DNA from: Aeromonas tecta
GTDB taxonomy: Bacteria; Pseudomonadota; Gammaproteobacteria; Enterobacterales; Aeromonadaceae
Length of the DNA stretch: 64,000 nucleotides
Reading direction: 5' to 3'
Assembly: GCF_000820185.1 (NCBI RefSeq)
Contig: NZ_CDCA01000036.1
Location: forward strand, 248,786-312,785
Made by a program: the position numbers and the translations under genes. The notes below the pieces were generated by a model that saw nothing but the letters and a program-made list of their open reading frames with translations, was not told the origin of the DNA and made no database searches. Shown here one piece after another: positions 27,612 through 40,103 of the stretch; position 1 is the first letter of the stretch, and the number at the start of each line of letters is the position of its first letter.

Positions 27612-28538
27612 TCAGGCCTGCGGGTTGAGGCGTGTCGGCATGCCGGTACGCTGTTCCAGCACCTGCTTGACCACATTGGAGTCACTGTCCATATGGGCGA
27701 TAAAGCGGGTGATGGCCGGGGTCATGGGCAAGGGCACGGATTCGGTGGAGTTGAACTCCGCTTCGTTGCGAGACAGCGGCTCATGAACTTCCATGTAGCG
27801 ACCACCATCCGGCTCGACGGTGGACTTCACCGGCTGGTTGACGAACTGGACGCGCGTACCGACCGGCACCTTGTCGAACAGGTACTTGATGTCATCGGCG
27901 CGTAGACGCACACAGCCGCTGCTCACCCGCAGACCGATGCCGAAAGTGGCGTTGGTGCCGTGGATGGCGTAGAGGTTGCCGATGTAGAGCGCGTGCAGGC
28001 CCATGGGGTTATCCGGGCCGGCCGGCCAGACCGCAGGCAGGGTCTTGCCCTGGGCGGCGTAGCGACGACGGATGTTCTCGGTCGGGGTCCAGGTCGGGTT
28101 GGCGCGCTTGCGTTCGACCTTGGTGATCCAGTTTTCCGGGGTATTGACCCCCAGCTGGCCGATACCGATGGGCAGTACCTGCACCACGTTCTGGCCTTTC
28201 GGGTAGTAGTACAGACGCATCTCGGCCACGTTGATGACAATCCCTTCGCGCGGCGCATTCGGCAGGATCAGCTGGTGAGGAATGACCAGCTTGCTGCCCG
28301 GAGTCGGCAGATAAGGGTCGACACCCGGGTTCGCTTCCATGATGTTGGTCAGACCCAACTGGAAGTCGGAGGCGATCTGCTCCAGCGGGCGATTGTCCGC
28401 GGGCACTACGTACTCCTGGTTCTCACCAATCAGGCGGCTGTTGGCGGCAGGCAGCGCGTATTCAACGGCTGCGGCCTGCTGGCTGACCAGGGTCAGAGTG
28501 CAAAAAAGGGCCGAAGCGGCAATGCGAAGGGGGTTCAT
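27612..28538 (-). CDS. L,D-transpeptidase (ErfK/YbiS/YcfS family)
   Basis: A periplasmic enzyme that forms 3-3 peptidoglycan crosslinks or attaches Braun lipoprotein. It has 308 residues from the ATG at 28538, preceded by AGGAA. A signal peptide ends near QQAAA, a LysM-like module lies at about 40-95, and the YkuD domain has [10 protein letters not shown] and the catalytic SSGCVRLR. Sequence alone does not decide between the crosslinking and lipoprotein-attaching subgroups. Confidence 0.92.
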   Translation of the reverse strand: MNPLRIAASALFCTLTLVSQQAAAVEYALPAANSRLIGENQEYVVPADNRPLEQIASDFQLGLTNIMEANPGVDPYLPTPGSKLVIPHQLILPNAPREGIVINVAEMRLYYYPKGQNVVQVLPIGIGQLGVNTPENWITKVERKRANPTWTPTENIRRRYAAQGKTLPAVWPAGPDNPMGLHALYIGNLYAIHGTNATFGIGLRVSSGCVRLRADDIKYLFDKVPVGTRVQFVNQPVKSTVEPDGGRYMEVHEPLSRNEAEFNSTESVPLPMTPAITRFIAHMDSDSNVVKQVLEQRTGMPTRLNPQA

Positions 28539-28805
28539 AAAATTCCTGTGTGGTTTCCAGTACCTGTTGGCCGAAGGCCCGCTCATCCTCGGTCTGTCCT
28601 GGTAGCGACTCGCTCACGTCCGAGGCCAATACCGAGCGCGCATTCTTTCCCGAGTCGGACAAAATTTCAACTTGGAGATGGGCTTTTTAGAGGAAAAGAT
28701 CTATTTATCGCCCAACTATCTCCTGCGCCGAGTTGCTGACACGCTAACATCGGCAAGCTGAGCGTAAAATGAACAGATTTTATCACTCTGCCGAAGCGGC
28801 TCAAA

Positions 28806-28834
28806 TTGCATGATGCGGGAGGGGCGAGTACAAT
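28806..28834 (+). promoter_or_regulatory. Sigma70 promoter for trhP-yfhL
   Basis: TTGCAT and TACAAT are separated by exactly 17 bases. Transcription would start near 28841 and give a leader of about 260 bases that contains the 48-base repeats. Confidence 0.75.
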
Positions 28835-28985
28835 CTCGCACCCCATATATCACCATCGGGTGGAGGGGCATTGAGTACGCTCCGCACTCTCGATGTATCA
28901 CCATCGGGTGGAGGGGCATTGAGTGCGCTCCGCACTCTCAATGTATCACCAGCGGGTGGCAGTGCCTTGAGCACCCTATTGCGCC
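28819..28985 (+). repeat. 48-bp tandem repeat in the trhP leader
   Basis: Units begin at 28848, 28896 and 28944, an exact period of 48. The first two are nearly identical and the third is partial and diverged. A degenerate fragment precedes them at 28819-28847. Each unit can form a hairpin (ATTGAGTGCG with CGCACTCTCAAT, two-base bulge). The period is 16 codons and the frame is open, so a repeated peptide (ITIGWRGIE-APHS-C) could be read, but no start with a ribosome site is evident. The rest of 28539-29103 shows no gene. Confidence 0.9.
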
Positions 28986-29103
28986 ACTGAGGTTCCATCC
29001 TCGGGCGGTCGCACAGGGAGTAGCCTCTTGCACCAGTGATATTCCTATACGGCGCCATCAGGTGGCGTCGTCCTGATTTGCAATCAGATATAAAGAGTCC
29101 AAC

Positions 29104-30715
<1,612 letters not shown>

Positions 30716-30823
30716 CGGCGCGATAAGCACCTGATGTTCATGGGCTGCATTTCCCGGGATCCCAAGCAGGTGGAGACCGAAGAGCAGCTGATGGACAAGT
30801 TTGTGCTAATGCACAGGCAGTAA
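30716..30823 (+). repeat. In-phase echo of the yfhL tail with own ATG
   Basis: Bases 30746-30823 repeat yfhL codons from 30638 to the stop at an offset of 108, which is 36 codons. Twenty-one of 25 residues match, and the changes GAA/GAG (Glu) and TTG/CTA (Leu) are silent. An ORF from the ATG at 30734 would encode 29 residues, MFMGCISRDPKQ and then the full yfhL C-terminus. No ribosome site is seen before that ATG. Confidence 0.9.
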
Positions 30824-30863
30824 CAGCTAAGGCCTGCGGCACAGGGCCGCATCTTCAAGCAAT

Positions 30864-30894
30864 AAAAAGCCGGACAATGTCCGGCTTTTTATAT
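30864..30894. terminator. Bidirectional terminator after yfhL
   Basis: AAAAAGCCGGAC pairs with GTCCGGCTTTTT around an AAT loop. It serves trhP-yfhL and the convergent DUF1090 gene. Confidence 0.85.
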
Positions 30895-30910
30895 TTGTGC
30901 TGCTGGCCCC

Positions 30911-31303
30911 TCAGGGTTTGACCAGCTTCTGCAGTGCCTCAAGCTTGCGCTGGGCTTCCAGCAGTTCGGCTTGCGACTCTTCCAGCTTGGCCTGCTTCTT
31001 GGCGATCTTGTCCGGCTTGCCCGAGACCCGCGCGCTCTGCAGATCGGCAAGGCGTTCCTCCACCTCTTCTTTCTGCTTGGCCACCTTCTCTTGTTGCTCC
31101 TTGATTAGCCCGGCATCGGTGCAGTGTGCCTCGATATTGCGCAGGGCCTGCTCCAGCCCAGCCACCTGATCGGCGTTATTATGCGCCTTGGCGAAGACCA
31201 GCTGATCCGTCACCGCCTGATGTTGTGCCTTGCAGCCAACTGCTTCACTACCATAGGCCTGACCGGCCAACAGCAGCATACCAATTCCGACAATCTTCCA
31301 CAT
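30911..31303 (-). CDS. DUF1090 periplasmic protein (YqjC-like)
   Basis: A small exported protein of 130 residues. A signal peptide (MWKIVGIGMLLLAGQAYG) is followed by GCKAQHQAV with a first cysteine, a second Cys in EAHCTDAG, and then a long charged coiled-coil (KEQQEKVAKQKEEVEERLA onward). This layout is that of DUF1090. GAGG precedes the ATG. Function is unknown; a periplasmic stress role is sometimes assumed for the family. Confidence 0.8.
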   Translation of the reverse strand: MWKIVGIGMLLLAGQAYGSEAVGCKAQHQAVTDQLVFAKAHNNADQVAGLEQALRNIEAHCTDAGLIKEQQEKVAKQKEEVEERLADLQSARVSGKPDKIAKKQAKLEESQAELLEAQRKLEALQKLVKP

Positions 31304-31464
31304 AACGACCTCATGATCCTGTCATATTGGATGGCCGCCTATCAGACCTGACTCATCCCTCAGGGTCAAGCCGAAGGCTCAAATGGTACGACAGGGTTTG
31401 CGCAACATCACGCCCGCCCCTATCGGATAAGGCTACAATAACGGCTTTCATCATGGAGTCTCAC

Positions 31465-31818
31465 ATGAAGCAACAGATCGTCATCATCGCCAACGGGGCC
31501 CCCTACGGCAGCGAGTCCCTGTTCAATGCCCTGCGCTTGGGGATTGCCCTCAACGAGCAGGGTAATGTCATCCTCAAGTTGTTCCTGATGTCCGACGCCG
31601 TCGGCGCTGCGCTGGCAGGCCAGGCGCCAGTCGAGGGCTATAACCTGCGCCAGATGCTGGAGATCCTGCTGGCGCAAGGCACCCTCATTCGACTGTGCAA
31701 GACCTGCACCGACGCCCGCGGCGTCACGGCTCTGCCCCTCATCGAGGGCATCGAGATCGGCACCCTGCCGCTGCTGGCCCAGTGGACCCTGGCCGCCGAC
31801 AAGGTGCTGACCTTCTAG
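31465..31818 (+). CDS. DsrE/YchN-family protein
   Basis: A 117-residue cytoplasmic protein of the DsrE fold. It begins MKQQIVIIANGAPYGSES and has the conserved cysteine region RLCKTCTDARG, which in some relatives carries sulfur. GGAG lies 6 bases before the ATG at 31465. Relatives include YchN and sulfur-relay subunits; the isolated position gives no hint of a partner. It converges on the MFS gene with a 3-base gap and no terminator between them. Confidence 0.85.
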   Translation: MKQQIVIIANGAPYGSESLFNALRLGIALNEQGNVILKLFLMSDAVGAALAGQAPVEGYNLRQMLEILLAQGTLIRLCKTCTDARGVTALPLIEGIEIGTLPLLAQWTLAADKVLTF

Positions 31819-31821
31819 GGC

Positions 31822-33039
31822 TCAGGCCTCGGTGCCGGCTCGAACCTGGGACGGTCGCGGGGCCTTGGCACCCCATCCGTAGAGCTGCAGTATGGCCAGA
31901 CAGAGCAGCGCCATGCAGCCATAGAGCCAACTGCCCCCCCAGTTGGCCAGGATCCAGCCCCCCAGTAGCGCGCCGATGGCGATCCCGAGCCCGGATATGG
32001 AGGCCGCCCCGAAGTAGCTGCCTTTGAGGTGCTCCGGCGCCATCTGATCGACCAGCACGTTGAGCAGCGGGAACAGGATGCACTCGCCGATGCTGAGCAG
32101 GATCACCGCCACTATCCAGTGCCACCAAATGGCGGTATCCCCGAGCGCGAATTGCAGCTGGGCGCTGAGGAAGAAGGCGACCCCGAGCTGCAGTCGGCGC
32201 TTGATGGGCCAGTTGGCGGTCAGGTGCAGCAGTGGGAACTGCAGGATCACTATAGTCAGCGCATTGGTCGCCACCAGCCAACCGATGAGGTGCTCCACCT
32301 CCGGGGTCCCCGCCCGGGTCAGATACTGAATGAGCGGTGACTCAAATTGGGCATAGACCAGCATCAGCAGCATGTTGGCCATCGTCAGCAACAGGAAGCT
32401 CCTATCTTGCCAGAGCACGCGCAGCACGGCGCGCATGCCGGGGCCAGCGGCACTGCTTGCCTGAGCTCCCGCGAGTCGAAAACCGAACATGAAAACAAGG
32501 CCGAGCAACAGATAGCTGGCGCTGAGCAACAGGAAGGTCTCCTGCCGCGCGCTCAGACCATAGCTGACACCGAGCAAGGGGCCGATGGCCGCGCCCAGAT
32601 TGAGCAGAAAGTAACGCAGGTGCAGCGCCAGTTCGCGCGCCTTGGGCTCGGCCAGGCTATCGGCCATTAGCGCTTTACCCGGTGAATCGATGAGCCCGTA
32701 GGAGAGTCCACTGCCTATCACCCCGAACGCCAGCCAGAACACCTGATGGGAGAGCCCGAGCAGGCTGACGCTCAAGGCCGACACCAGGCAGCCAAACAAC
32801 AGTATGTTGCGCCGCCCCCACTTATCCGACAGCCAGCCCCCATAGAAGCTGACCAGGGTGGAGACGGCCGCGGTGGACCCCAGGATGAGACCAATCAGCG
32901 TCGCCGACAGACCGTAATCACGGTAGAGCAGAATGGAGAGAAAGGGCCAAACCATAAAGAAAGTGGTGCGCACCATAAAGGTGCCCAGGATCACGATCCA
33001 GACCAGCGGGGGAAATTGCCTGAGATAGGCCCATGACAT
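31822..33039 (-). CDS. Major facilitator superfamily transporter
   Basis: A 405-residue inner-membrane transporter with about twelve hydrophobic segments. The loop 2-3 motif is GGWLSDKWGRRNILL. The central cytoplasmic loop lies around residues 195-215. AAGGA precedes the ATG. It is of the drug/metabolite-efflux type, resembling MdtH-like proteins, but the substrate cannot be assigned. Confidence 0.85.
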   Translation of the reverse strand: MSWAYLRQFPPLVWIVILGTFMVRTTFFMVWPFLSILLYRDYGLSATLIGLILGSTAAVSTLVSFYGGWLSDKWGRRNILLFGCLVSALSVSLLGLSHQVFWLAFGVIGSGLSYGLIDSPGKALMADSLAEPKARELALHLRYFLLNLGAAIGPLLGVSYGLSARQETFLLLSASYLLLGLVFMFGFRLAGAQASSAAGPGMRAVLRVLWQDRSFLLLTMANMLLMLVYAQFESPLIQYLTRAGTPEVEHLIGWLVATNALTIVILQFPLLHLTANWPIKRRLQLGVAFFLSAQLQFALGDTAIWWHWIVAVILLSIGECILFPLLNVLVDQMAPEHLKGSYFGAASISGLGIAIGALLGGWILANWGGSWLYGCMALLCLAILQLYGWGAKAPRPSQVRAGTEA

Positions 33040-33149
33040 ACTGCAATTCCTTTTGACAGCGACGAGGCGAGTCGTCCCTTATAGCAATTGGCGCCGGCTG
33101 GAACAACCCATCTTGCTGCCACAACCCTCTTACGAAGAAAATGAGGCAT

Positions 33150-33180
33150 AAAAAAAGCCGACCCTGAGGTCGGCTTTTTC
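33150..33180 (-). terminator. Intrinsic terminator after pnp
   Basis: AAAAAGCCGACC and GGTCGGCTTTTT flank a CTGA loop (plus-strand reading). On the minus strand seven T follow. It lies 15 bases after the pnp stop. Confidence 0.9.
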
Positions 33181-33194
33181 ACAGAGCGGCAGCC

Positions 33195-35342
33195 TTATTC
33201 GGCAGTCGGCTCTTCGACGGCGGCAACGGCCACGTCGGCAACCGGAGCGGCGGCTTCGGTCGGTGCATTCGCTTCCTTGATGGAGAGACGCACACGGCCT
33301 TGACGATCCACTTCCAGTACCTTCACCTTCACCACGTCACCGATCTTCAGGAAGTCGGCCACGTTCTGCACGCGGGCATCGGTGATCTGGGAGATGTGTA
33401 CCAGACCGTCTTTACCCGGCAGGATGTTGACGAAGGCACCGAAGTCGGCCAGACGCACAACCTTGCCTTCATAGATGCGGTTCACTTCGATCTCGGCGGT
33501 GATGGCCTCGATACGACGAATGGCTTCCATGGCGGCTTCGTTGGCAACGGCGGAGATGCGGACGGTACCGTCATCATCCAGCTCGATGTTGGTGCCGGTC
33601 TCTTCGGTCAGGGCACGGATCACGGAACCCCCCTTGCCGATCACGTCCTTGATCTTCTCAGGATTGATCTTGATGGTGTGGATGCGCGGGGCGAAATCGG
33701 AGATCTCGCTACGCGGCGCCTGGATGGCTTCGTCCATGACCTTCAGGATGTGCAGGCGAGCGCCACGAGCTTGCTTGAGGGCAATCTCCATGATCTCTTT
33801 GGTGATGCCTTCGATCTTGATGTCCATCTGCAGCGCGGTGATACCCTGGGTAGTACCGGCCACCTTGAAGTCCATGTCGCCCAGGTGATCTTCGTCACCC
33901 AGGATGTCGGACAGCACGACGAAACCTTCTTCTTCCTTCACCAGACCCATGGCGATACCGGCAACGGAGGCCTTGATCGGCACACCCGCGTCCATCAGCG
34001 CCAGGGAGGAACCACAGACGGAGGCCATGGAGGAAGAGCCGTTGGATTCGGTGATTTCAGATACCACACGCACCACGTACGGGAACTCGGCGGCGCTCGG
34101 CATCACGGCAGCAACGCCGCGCTTGGCCAGACGACCGTGACCGATTTCACGACGCTTCGGGCTACCCATCATGCCGGTTTCACCGACGCAATACGGCGGG
34201 AAGTTGTAGTGCAGCATGAAGCGGTCGGCGCGGTGGCCGGCCAGCTCGTCGATGTTCTGGGCGTCACGCTCGGTACCCAGAGTCGCAACCACGATAGCCT
34301 GAGTCTCGCCACGGGTGAACAGGGCGGAGCCGTGAGCGCGCGGCAGGATGCCGGTGCCGACGGACAGGGCGCGGATCATTTCCGGATCGCGACCATCGAT
34401 GCGCGGCTCGCCACGGACCACACGGCCACGGACGATGCGGCTTTCCAGGCTGTGGAACTCTTCGCCGATCTTCTTGGCATCTTCTTCCACGCCGGAGGCG
34501 ATGACTTGCTCAACCACACGGGATTTGATGGCACCGATGGCGGCGTAACGCACGGCCTTCTCGGTGATGCGATAGGCTTCACCCAGTTCGGCAGTCGCCA
34601 GCTCGGCAATCTTGGCCTTCAGGGCTTCGTTGACGGCAGGCGGAGTCCAATCCCACGGCTGGGTACCCACGGCGGCAGCGAATTCGTTGATGGCGTTGAT
34701 CACCACTTGCATCTGCTCGTGGCCATAGACGACGGCGCCCAGCATGGTCTCTTCAGACAGGATGGCCGCTTCGGATTCCACCATCAGCACCGCGTTGGCG
34801 GTACCGGCAACCACCAGGTCCAGATCGCTCTGCGGCAGTTCGGTGGTGGTCGGATTCAATACATACTGACCGTTCATGTAACCCACGCGGGCAGCAGCAA
34901 TCGGGCCGCCGAACGGGATGCCGGAGATGGCCAGTGCCGCAGAGGCACCGATCATGGCAACGATGTCAGGAGACACGGCCGGGTTCACGGACATGACGGT
35001 GGCAACCACCTGAACCTCATTGAGGAAGCCTTCCGGGAACAGCGGACGAATAGGACGGTCGATCAGACGGGAGATCAGGGTCTCGCCTTCGCTCGGACGG
35101 CCTTCACGACGGAAGAAACCACCCGGGATACGACCAGCAGCATAGGTACGCTCCTGGTAGTTGACGGTCAGCGGGAAGAAATCACGGCCGTGATCGGCCT
35201 CTTTCTTGCCAACGACGGTCACAAATACGCAGGTATCGTCCATGCTGACCATGACGGCCGCAGTGGCTTGACGGGCCATCACACCGGTTTCCAGGGTAAC
35301 GGTGTGTTGACCGTACTGGAATGACTTTACAATAGGATTCAC
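33195..35342 (-). CDS. pnp: Polynucleotide phosphorylase
   Basis: A 3'-5' phosphorolytic exoribonuclease and RNA degradosome component. From the GTG at 35342 (AGGAAA upstream, protein beginning [15 protein letters not shown]) it has 715 residues. Two RNase PH domains are followed by a KH domain ([16 protein letters not shown]) and an S1 domain ([18 protein letters not shown]). The frame is open further upstream, but that part is not family-like. rpsO-pnp is the conserved order. Confidence 0.97.
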   Translation of the reverse strand: MNPIVKSFQYGQHTVTLETGVMARQATAAVMVSMDDTCVFVTVVGKKEADHGRDFFPLTVNYQERTYAAGRIPGGFFRREGRPSEGETLISRLIDRPIRPLFPEGFLNEVQVVATVMSVNPAVSPDIVAMIGASAALAISGIPFGGPIAAARVGYMNGQYVLNPTTTELPQSDLDLVVAGTANAVLMVESEAAILSEETMLGAVVYGHEQMQVVINAINEFAAAVGTQPWDWTPPAVNEALKAKIAELATAELGEAYRITEKAVRYAAIGAIKSRVVEQVIASGVEEDAKKIGEEFHSLESRIVRGRVVRGEPRIDGRDPEMIRALSVGTGILPRAHGSALFTRGETQAIVVATLGTERDAQNIDELAGHRADRFMLHYNFPPYCVGETGMMGSPKRREIGHGRLAKRGVAAVMPSAAEFPYVVRVVSEITESNGSSSMASVCGSSLALMDAGVPIKASVAGIAMGLVKEEEGFVVLSDILGDEDHLGDMDFKVAGTTQGITALQMDIKIEGITKEIMEIALKQARGARLHILKVMDEAIQAPRSEISDFAPRIHTIKINPEKIKDVIGKGGSVIRALTEETGTNIELDDDGTVRISAVANEAAMEAIRRIEAITAEIEVNRIYEGKVVRLADFGAFVNILPGKDGLVHISQITDARVQNVADFLKIGDVVKVKVLEVDRQGRVRLSIKEANAPTEAAAPVADVAVAAVEEPTAE

Positions 35343-35471
35343 GTGAATTTCCTTTTTACAATTTGGCTCTTTAAATTCGCGTGCAAGTATACTTGATTCG
35401 AACCAAAAGGTAAGCGGAGACACGAATTCTGTGAGGCAGGCAACGGCTTGTCGCACCGCCCAAACGGCCAA

Positions 35472-35505
35472 TAAAAAAGGGGAACCCTGAGGTTCCCCTT
35501 TTTCG
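35472..35505 (-). terminator. Intrinsic terminator between rpsO and pnp
   Basis: AAAAAGGGGAACC and GGTTCCCCTTTTT flank a CTGA loop, with T-rich sequence after it on the minus strand. As in E. coli, it would separate rpsO from pnp, leaving partial read-through or a separate pnp promoter. Confidence 0.85.
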
Positions 35506-35522
35506 CGAAATCTGATGGTCGA

Positions 35523-35792
35523 TTAACGACGCAGACCCAGCTTGGCGATCAGAGCAGCGTAACGCTGAACGTCTTTACGCTTCAGGTAGTCCAGCAGCTT
35601 ACGACGCTGGGAAACCATGCGCAGCAGACCGCGACGACCGTGGTGATCTTTAGCGTGCTCTTTGAAGTGACCTTGCAGATGGTTGATCTGGGCAGTCAGC
35701 AGGGCAACCTGCACTTCGGGGGAGCCAGTGTCGTTGGCACAACGAGCGTTGTCAGCAACGATGGAAGCTTTGATCTCAGCATTTAGAGACAT
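35523..35792 (-). CDS. rpsO: Ribosomal protein S15 (uS15)
   Basis: A 30S subunit protein that binds 16S rRNA early in assembly. It has 89 residues, the family length. The core [24 protein letters not shown] and the C-terminus [11 protein letters not shown] are diagnostic. It has its own promoter upstream. In E. coli its leader folds into a pseudoknot for autoregulation; I did not identify an equivalent with confidence. Confidence 0.98.
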
Positions 35793-35862
35793 GGTATTAC
35801 TCCAAGTAGAGTGTTTAAAGGTTCACAGCCAATCTCTAATTCAGCCGTGAAATGAGGGCGGT

Positions 35863-35891
35863 ATCATAATCGCACCCGTCACTATTCGCAA
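35863..35891 (-). promoter_or_regulatory. rpsO promoter
   Basis: On the minus strand TTGCGA and TATGAT are 17 bases apart. The start would lie near 35856, about 64 bases before the rpsO ATG. Confidence 0.7.
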
Positions 35892-35937
35892 CGAGAAAGA
35901 CGCGCGATGGGAAACTTGTCCCGATACCGCCTGAGGA

Positions 35938-36897
35938 TCACTCCTCGTCGCGATCGTCGTGATAGCGCACCAGACGCTTGGGGGCGACCCGCCCTTCGTC
36001 GTCGATCTCGCCAACCCCGATGAACTCACGCTCCGGGCCGACCGTCATGCGGACCTGGCCACTTTGCGGCGCACCAGCCACCTGCACGGCCTGACCCTGG
36101 TTCACATAGGCGGCCACCGCCGTCAGCATGTTCACCTCGGGCAGGGCTGCCACGGCGGTATCCATCGGCAGCAACAAGGGATCCAGCTGCTCGCGCGGCG
36201 GAATACTCTCGGCCTTGGTCTGCTCGAAGATGCACTCGAGCTGATCCAGGGTCAGCATCCGCTCATAGGGATAATTGGCCACCTGGGTGCGGCGCAGCTG
36301 GGTAACGTGTGCGCCACAGCCCAGCACTTCGCCCAGATCGTCCACCAGGGAGCGGATGTAGGTGCCCTTGCTGCAATGCACCTCGAGACGAACCTCGTCC
36401 CCTTCGAAGCTCAGCAATTTGAGCTCGAACACGGTGATCGGACGGGCTTCACGCTCGATCTCGATGCCTTCACGGGCGTACTCATAGAGCGGACGGCCGT
36501 TGTGCTTGAGGGCGGAGTACATGGACGGCACCTGCATGATCGGGCCACGGAACTGGTCCAGTGACTCGATCAGGGTACCCACGGCCACGTTCACCGGACG
36601 GGTGGAGACCACCTCGCCGTCGGAGTCGCTGGTGTTGGTGCGCTCGCCCAGCTTGGCGGTCACCTCATAGCGCTTGTCCGCTTCCAGCAGATACTGGGAG
36701 AATTTGGTGGCCTCACCGAGGCAGATCGGCAGCATACCGGTCGCCAGCGGATCCAGGGCACCGGTGTGACCGGCCTTGGCGGCGTTATAGATACGCTTGA
36801 CCTTCTGCAACACATCGTTGGAAGTCAGGCCGGTCGGCTTGTCCAGCAGCAAGATGCCGTGTACGTCACGACCCTTGAAACGGCGTCTACGAGACAT
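35938..36897 (-). CDS. truB: tRNA pseudouridine-55 synthase
   Basis: Makes pseudouridine 55 in the T loop of tRNAs and acts as an RNA chaperone. From the ATG at 36897 it has 319 residues (E. coli 314). The catalytic aspartate motif is [12 protein letters not shown]. The conserved KGTYIRSL is present, and the C-terminal PUA-like domain follows. The ATG lies one base from the rbfA stop, in the rimP-nusA-infB-rbfA-truB operon. Confidence 0.97.
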   Translation of the reverse strand: MSRRRRFKGRDVHGILLLDKPTGLTSNDVLQKVKRIYNAAKAGHTGALDPLATGMLPICLGEATKFSQYLLEADKRYEVTAKLGERTNTSDSDGEVVSTRPVNVAVGTLIESLDQFRGPIMQVPSMYSALKHNGRPLYEYAREGIEIEREARPITVFELKLLSFEGDEVRLEVHCSKGTYIRSLVDDLGEVLGCGAHVTQLRRTQVANYPYERMLTLDQLECIFEQTKAESIPPREQLDPLLLPMDTAVAALPEVNMLTAVAAYVNQGQAVQVAGAPQSGQVRMTVGPEREFIGVGEIDDEGRVAPKRLVRYHDDRDEE

Positions 36898-36898
36898 C

Positions 36899-37333
36899 TC
36901 AGGCTTTATCCTCAGTAGTATCATCCGGTGCGGCTTGCTCTTCCTCACGGCCGGCTTCGGCCATGCGACGCTTGTCGTCACGCACGGTGTTGGACACCAG
37001 GTTGGAGATGCGCATCCCCTCGACCAGGGTCTGGTCATAATAGAAGCGCAGCTCGGGCACCACGCGCAGACGCATGGCGCTGCCGAGCAGGCTGCGGATG
37101 TAACCGGCGGCTTCGGTCAGGCCCTTGAGCCCTTCCTTGATGCGCTCCTCGTCGTTCTCGAGCTGCAAGAAGGTGACATATACCTTGGCGTAGTTAAGGT
37201 CCTTGGACACTTCCACGTCGGAGACGGTTACCATGCCGATGCGCGGGTCCTTGACCTCACGCTGCAAGATCAGCGCGATTTCGCGCTGGATCTGCTGCCC
37301 GACCCTGTTGGTCCGGCTGAATTCTCTGGCCAT
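36899..37333 (-). CDS. rbfA: Ribosome-binding factor A
   Basis: A 30S maturation and cold-shock factor with a KH-like fold. It has 144 residues. The N-terminus [19 protein letters not shown] and central [17 protein letters not shown] are diagnostic. The C-terminus is an acidic tail. It is followed directly by truB. Confidence 0.97.
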   Translation of the reverse strand: MAREFSRTNRVGQQIQREIALILQREVKDPRIGMVTVSDVEVSKDLNYAKVYVTFLQLENDEERIKEGLKGLTEAAGYIRSLLGSAMRLRVVPELRFYYDQTLVEGMRISNLVSNTVRDDKRRMAEAGREEEQAAPDDTTEDKA

Positions 37334-37352
37334 ATTTCTATCCTGCGATAAA

Positions 37353-37370
37353 AGGGGGCCGCGGCCCCCT
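37353..37370 (-). terminator. GC-rich intercistronic hairpin, infB/rbfA
   Basis: AGGGGGCC and GGCCCCCT are separated by GC, followed on the minus strand by TTTATCG. It looks like a partial terminator or attenuator inside the operon. Confidence 0.45.
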
Positions 37371-37389
37371 ATTTTGTCTAATGCTCGGC

Positions 37390-40083
37390 TTACAGAGTCC
37401 GTTGAATGACAACAGTCTCGTAAACTTCGATCTGGTCGCCTTCACGTACGTCGTTGTAGTTCTTGACCGCGATACCACACTCGTAACCGTTGCGGACTTC
37501 GTTGACGTCATCCTTGAAGCGGCGCAGGGATTCCAGCTCGCCTTCATAGATGACCACGTTTTCACGCAGAACACGGATACGGTTGGAACGCTTGACCACA
37601 CCTTCGGTAACCATACAGCCGGCAACGGCGCCGAACTTCGGTGACTTGAAGACGCTACGCACTTCAGCCAGACCGATGATCTCCTGACGATACTCAGGGG
37701 CCAGCTTGCCGCTCATGGCCTGCTTCACTTCGTCGATCAAATCATAGATGACGGAGTAGTAACGCAGATCCAGGCTCTCGGCCTCGATGACCTTGCGAGC
37801 AGAGGCGTCGGCACGGACGTTGAAGCCCACCAGGATCGCGCTGGAAGCAGCGGCCAGCGTGGCGTCGGTTTCGGTGATACCACCCACGCCGGAGCCCACG
37901 ATCTTGACCTTGACTTCGTCGGTAGAGAGCTGCACCAGTGCATCGCAGATGGCTTGCACGGAACCCTGTACGTCGGCCTTGATCACCACGTTCACTTCGG
38001 ACACTTCGCCCTCGGTCATGTTGGCAAACATGTTTTCCAGCTTGGCCTTCTGCTGGCGAGCCAGCTTGACGTCGCGGAACTTGCCTTGACGATAGAGTGC
38101 CACTTCACGGGCCTTCTTCTCGTCACGTACAACGGTGGCTTCGTCACCGGCAGAGGGAACCCCGGACAGACCCAGGATTTCAACCGGCAGGGACGGACCC
38201 GCTTCCTTGATCTCGCGACCGAGTTCGTCACGCATGGCACGAATACGACCGTATTCCAGACCACACAGCACGATGTCACCCTGACGCAGGGTACCTTCTT
38301 GAACCAGTACGGTGGCAACCGGGCCACGACCCTTGTCCAGGAAGGACTCGATCACGACGCCGCTGGCCATGCCATCGACAACCGCTTTCAGCTCCAGTAC
38401 TTCGGACTGGATCAGGATGGCTTCCAGCAGATCGTCGATGCCTTCGCCGGACTTGGCGGAGACGTGCACGAACTGGCTATCGCCACCCCAGTCTTCGGAC
38501 ATGACGTTGTAACGGGCCAGCTCGGTCTTGACGCGATCCGGATCCGCTTCGGGCTTGTCGATCTTGTTGACCGCAACCACGATAGGCACTTCAGCCGCCT
38601 TGGCGTGCTGGATGGCTTCGATGGTTTGCGGCATGACGCCGTCATCGGCAGCAACAACCAGAACCACGATATCGGTCGACTTGGCACCACGAGCACGCAT
38701 GGAGGTAAAGGCCGCGTGACCCGGGGTATCCAGGAAGGTGATCATGCCACTGTCGGTTTCAACGTGGTAGGCACCGATGTGCTGGGTAATACCACCGGCT
38801 TCGCCCGCGGCAACCTTGGCCTTGCGGATGTAATCCAGCAGGGAGGTCTTACCGTGGTCAACGTGACCCATGATGGTCACGACCGGTGCGCGCGGCTTGG
38901 CTTCGGAGGTCTCGTCACGATCGGACAGTACCGCTTCTTCCAGCTCGTTCTCACGACGCAGCAACACCTTGTGACCCATCTCCTCAGCCACAAGCTGAGC
39001 AGTTTCCTGGTCGATAACCTGGTTGATGGTCGCCATGGCGCCCATCTTCATCATTACCTTGATGACTTCGACGCCCTTGACGGCCATCTTGTTGGCCAGC
39101 TCGGCCACGGTGATGGTTTCGCCGATCACCACGTCACGGTTCACCACGGCGGCCGGTTTGTTGAAACCGTGCTTCATGGCGTTCGGAGTGGCCATCTTGC
39201 CGCGCTTGCCTTTGCGAGCACGGGGATTGCGGGAGTCGCGGTCGTCTTCACGACGGGTGGCCTTTTTCGGGGCCTTGGCAGCGGCAGCCGTACGACGGCT
39301 GGTCTCTTCCTTACGATCCAACTCATCTTCAGCCGCTTGCGCGTGCTTGTTGGTGGTCAGATGGTAATCGCTGCTCTCTTTGGCGCGAGCGGCCTCTTCT
39401 TCGGCCCAGCGAGGACCGTTCTGTTCCGCCATGACGCGAGCCTCTTCGGCTTTCTTCGCGGCGAGTTCTTCAGCCTTGGTCAAGGCTGTTTGTTCTTGTT
39501 GGCGCTTCAGTTCTTCTGCTTCGCGCTTGGCCATCTTTTCTGCCTCTTGCTGAGCTGTGCTAGCGGCTACTTTGGCGGGCTGTGGAGCCTGTCGAGCCTT
39601 TGATTGTGCCTCGATCCGCGCCTTTTCCTCAGCTTCACGACGAGCTTGCTCAGCCTCACGGCGAGCCTTCTCTTCAGCGTCGAGACGGGCCTTGTTGTCG
39701 GCCTCGTGACGAGCTTTTTCTTCTGCTTCCAAACGCGCTGTTTCCTCGGCTTCCGCTTGACGCTGTTCATCTTCCAGCGCCGAGCGTTTTACATAGGTGC
39801 GAGTCTTGCGCACTTCAACCTGCACTTCTTTGTTCTTGCCGCCGGTACCTTGAACACTGATGGTGCTCTTGGTCTTGCGCTGCAAAGTCATGCGGGCTGG
39901 TGCGGTGATCTCGTCACCTCCATGCTGTTTTTTCAAGTGCGCCAGCAGAGTCTGTTTTTCAGATTCGCTGACCAGGTCGTCGGCCTTGCTCTTGCTGATA
40001 CCGGCATCGACAAACTGCTGGAGAAGACGATCAACCGGCGTGTCGATGTCAGTGGCAAGTTGTTTGACTGATACTTCTGCCAT
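37390..40083 (-). CDS. infB: Translation initiation factor IF-2
   Basis: The GTPase that places fMet-tRNA on the 30S subunit. It has 897 residues (E. coli 890). A long, highly charged Ala/Glu/Lys/Arg-rich region (about 90-260) links the N-terminal domain to the G domain, with [19 protein letters not shown] and NKID. Domains II to IV follow. Internal start sites making shorter IF-2 forms are known in E. coli; I did not map them here. Confidence 0.98.
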   Translation of the reverse strand: MAEVSVKQLATDIDTPVDRLLQQFVDAGISKSKADDLVSESEKQTLLAHLKKQHGGDEITAPARMTLQRKTKSTISVQGTGGKNKEVQVEVRKTRTYVKRSALEDEQRQAEAEETARLEAEEKARHEADNKARLDAEEKARREAEQARREAEEKARIEAQSKARQAPQPAKVAASTAQQEAEKMAKREAEELKRQQEQTALTKAEELAAKKAEEARVMAEQNGPRWAEEEAARAKESSDYHLTTNKHAQAAEDELDRKEETSRRTAAAAKAPKKATRREDDRDSRNPRARKGKRGKMATPNAMKHGFNKPAAVVNRDVVIGETITVAELANKMAVKGVEVIKVMMKMGAMATINQVIDQETAQLVAEEMGHKVLLRRENELEEAVLSDRDETSEAKPRAPVVTIMGHVDHGKTSLLDYIRKAKVAAGEAGGITQHIGAYHVETDSGMITFLDTPGHAAFTSMRARGAKSTDIVVLVVAADDGVMPQTIEAIQHAKAAEVPIVVAVNKIDKPEADPDRVKTELARYNVMSEDWGGDSQFVHVSAKSGEGIDDLLEAILIQSEVLELKAVVDGMASGVVIESFLDKGRGPVATVLVQEGTLRQGDIVLCGLEYGRIRAMRDELGREIKEAGPSLPVEILGLSGVPSAGDEATVVRDEKKAREVALYRQGKFRDVKLARQQKAKLENMFANMTEGEVSEVNVVIKADVQGSVQAICDALVQLSTDEVKVKIVGSGVGGITETDATLAAASSAILVGFNVRADASARKVIEAESLDLRYYSVIYDLIDEVKQAMSGKLAPEYRQEIIGLAEVRSVFKSPKFGAVAGCMVTEGVVKRSNRIRVLRENVVIYEGELESLRRFKDDVNEVRNGYECGIAVKNYNDVREGDQIEVYETVVIQRTL

Positions 40084-40103
40084 TCATTTTCCTCCGTTTG
40101 ATC

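Noticed and set aside
28848-28975. Regular 48-base repeats resembling a short CRISPR array
   Set aside because: The repeats are contiguous with no unique spacers, no cas genes are nearby, and they lie in a transcribed leader.
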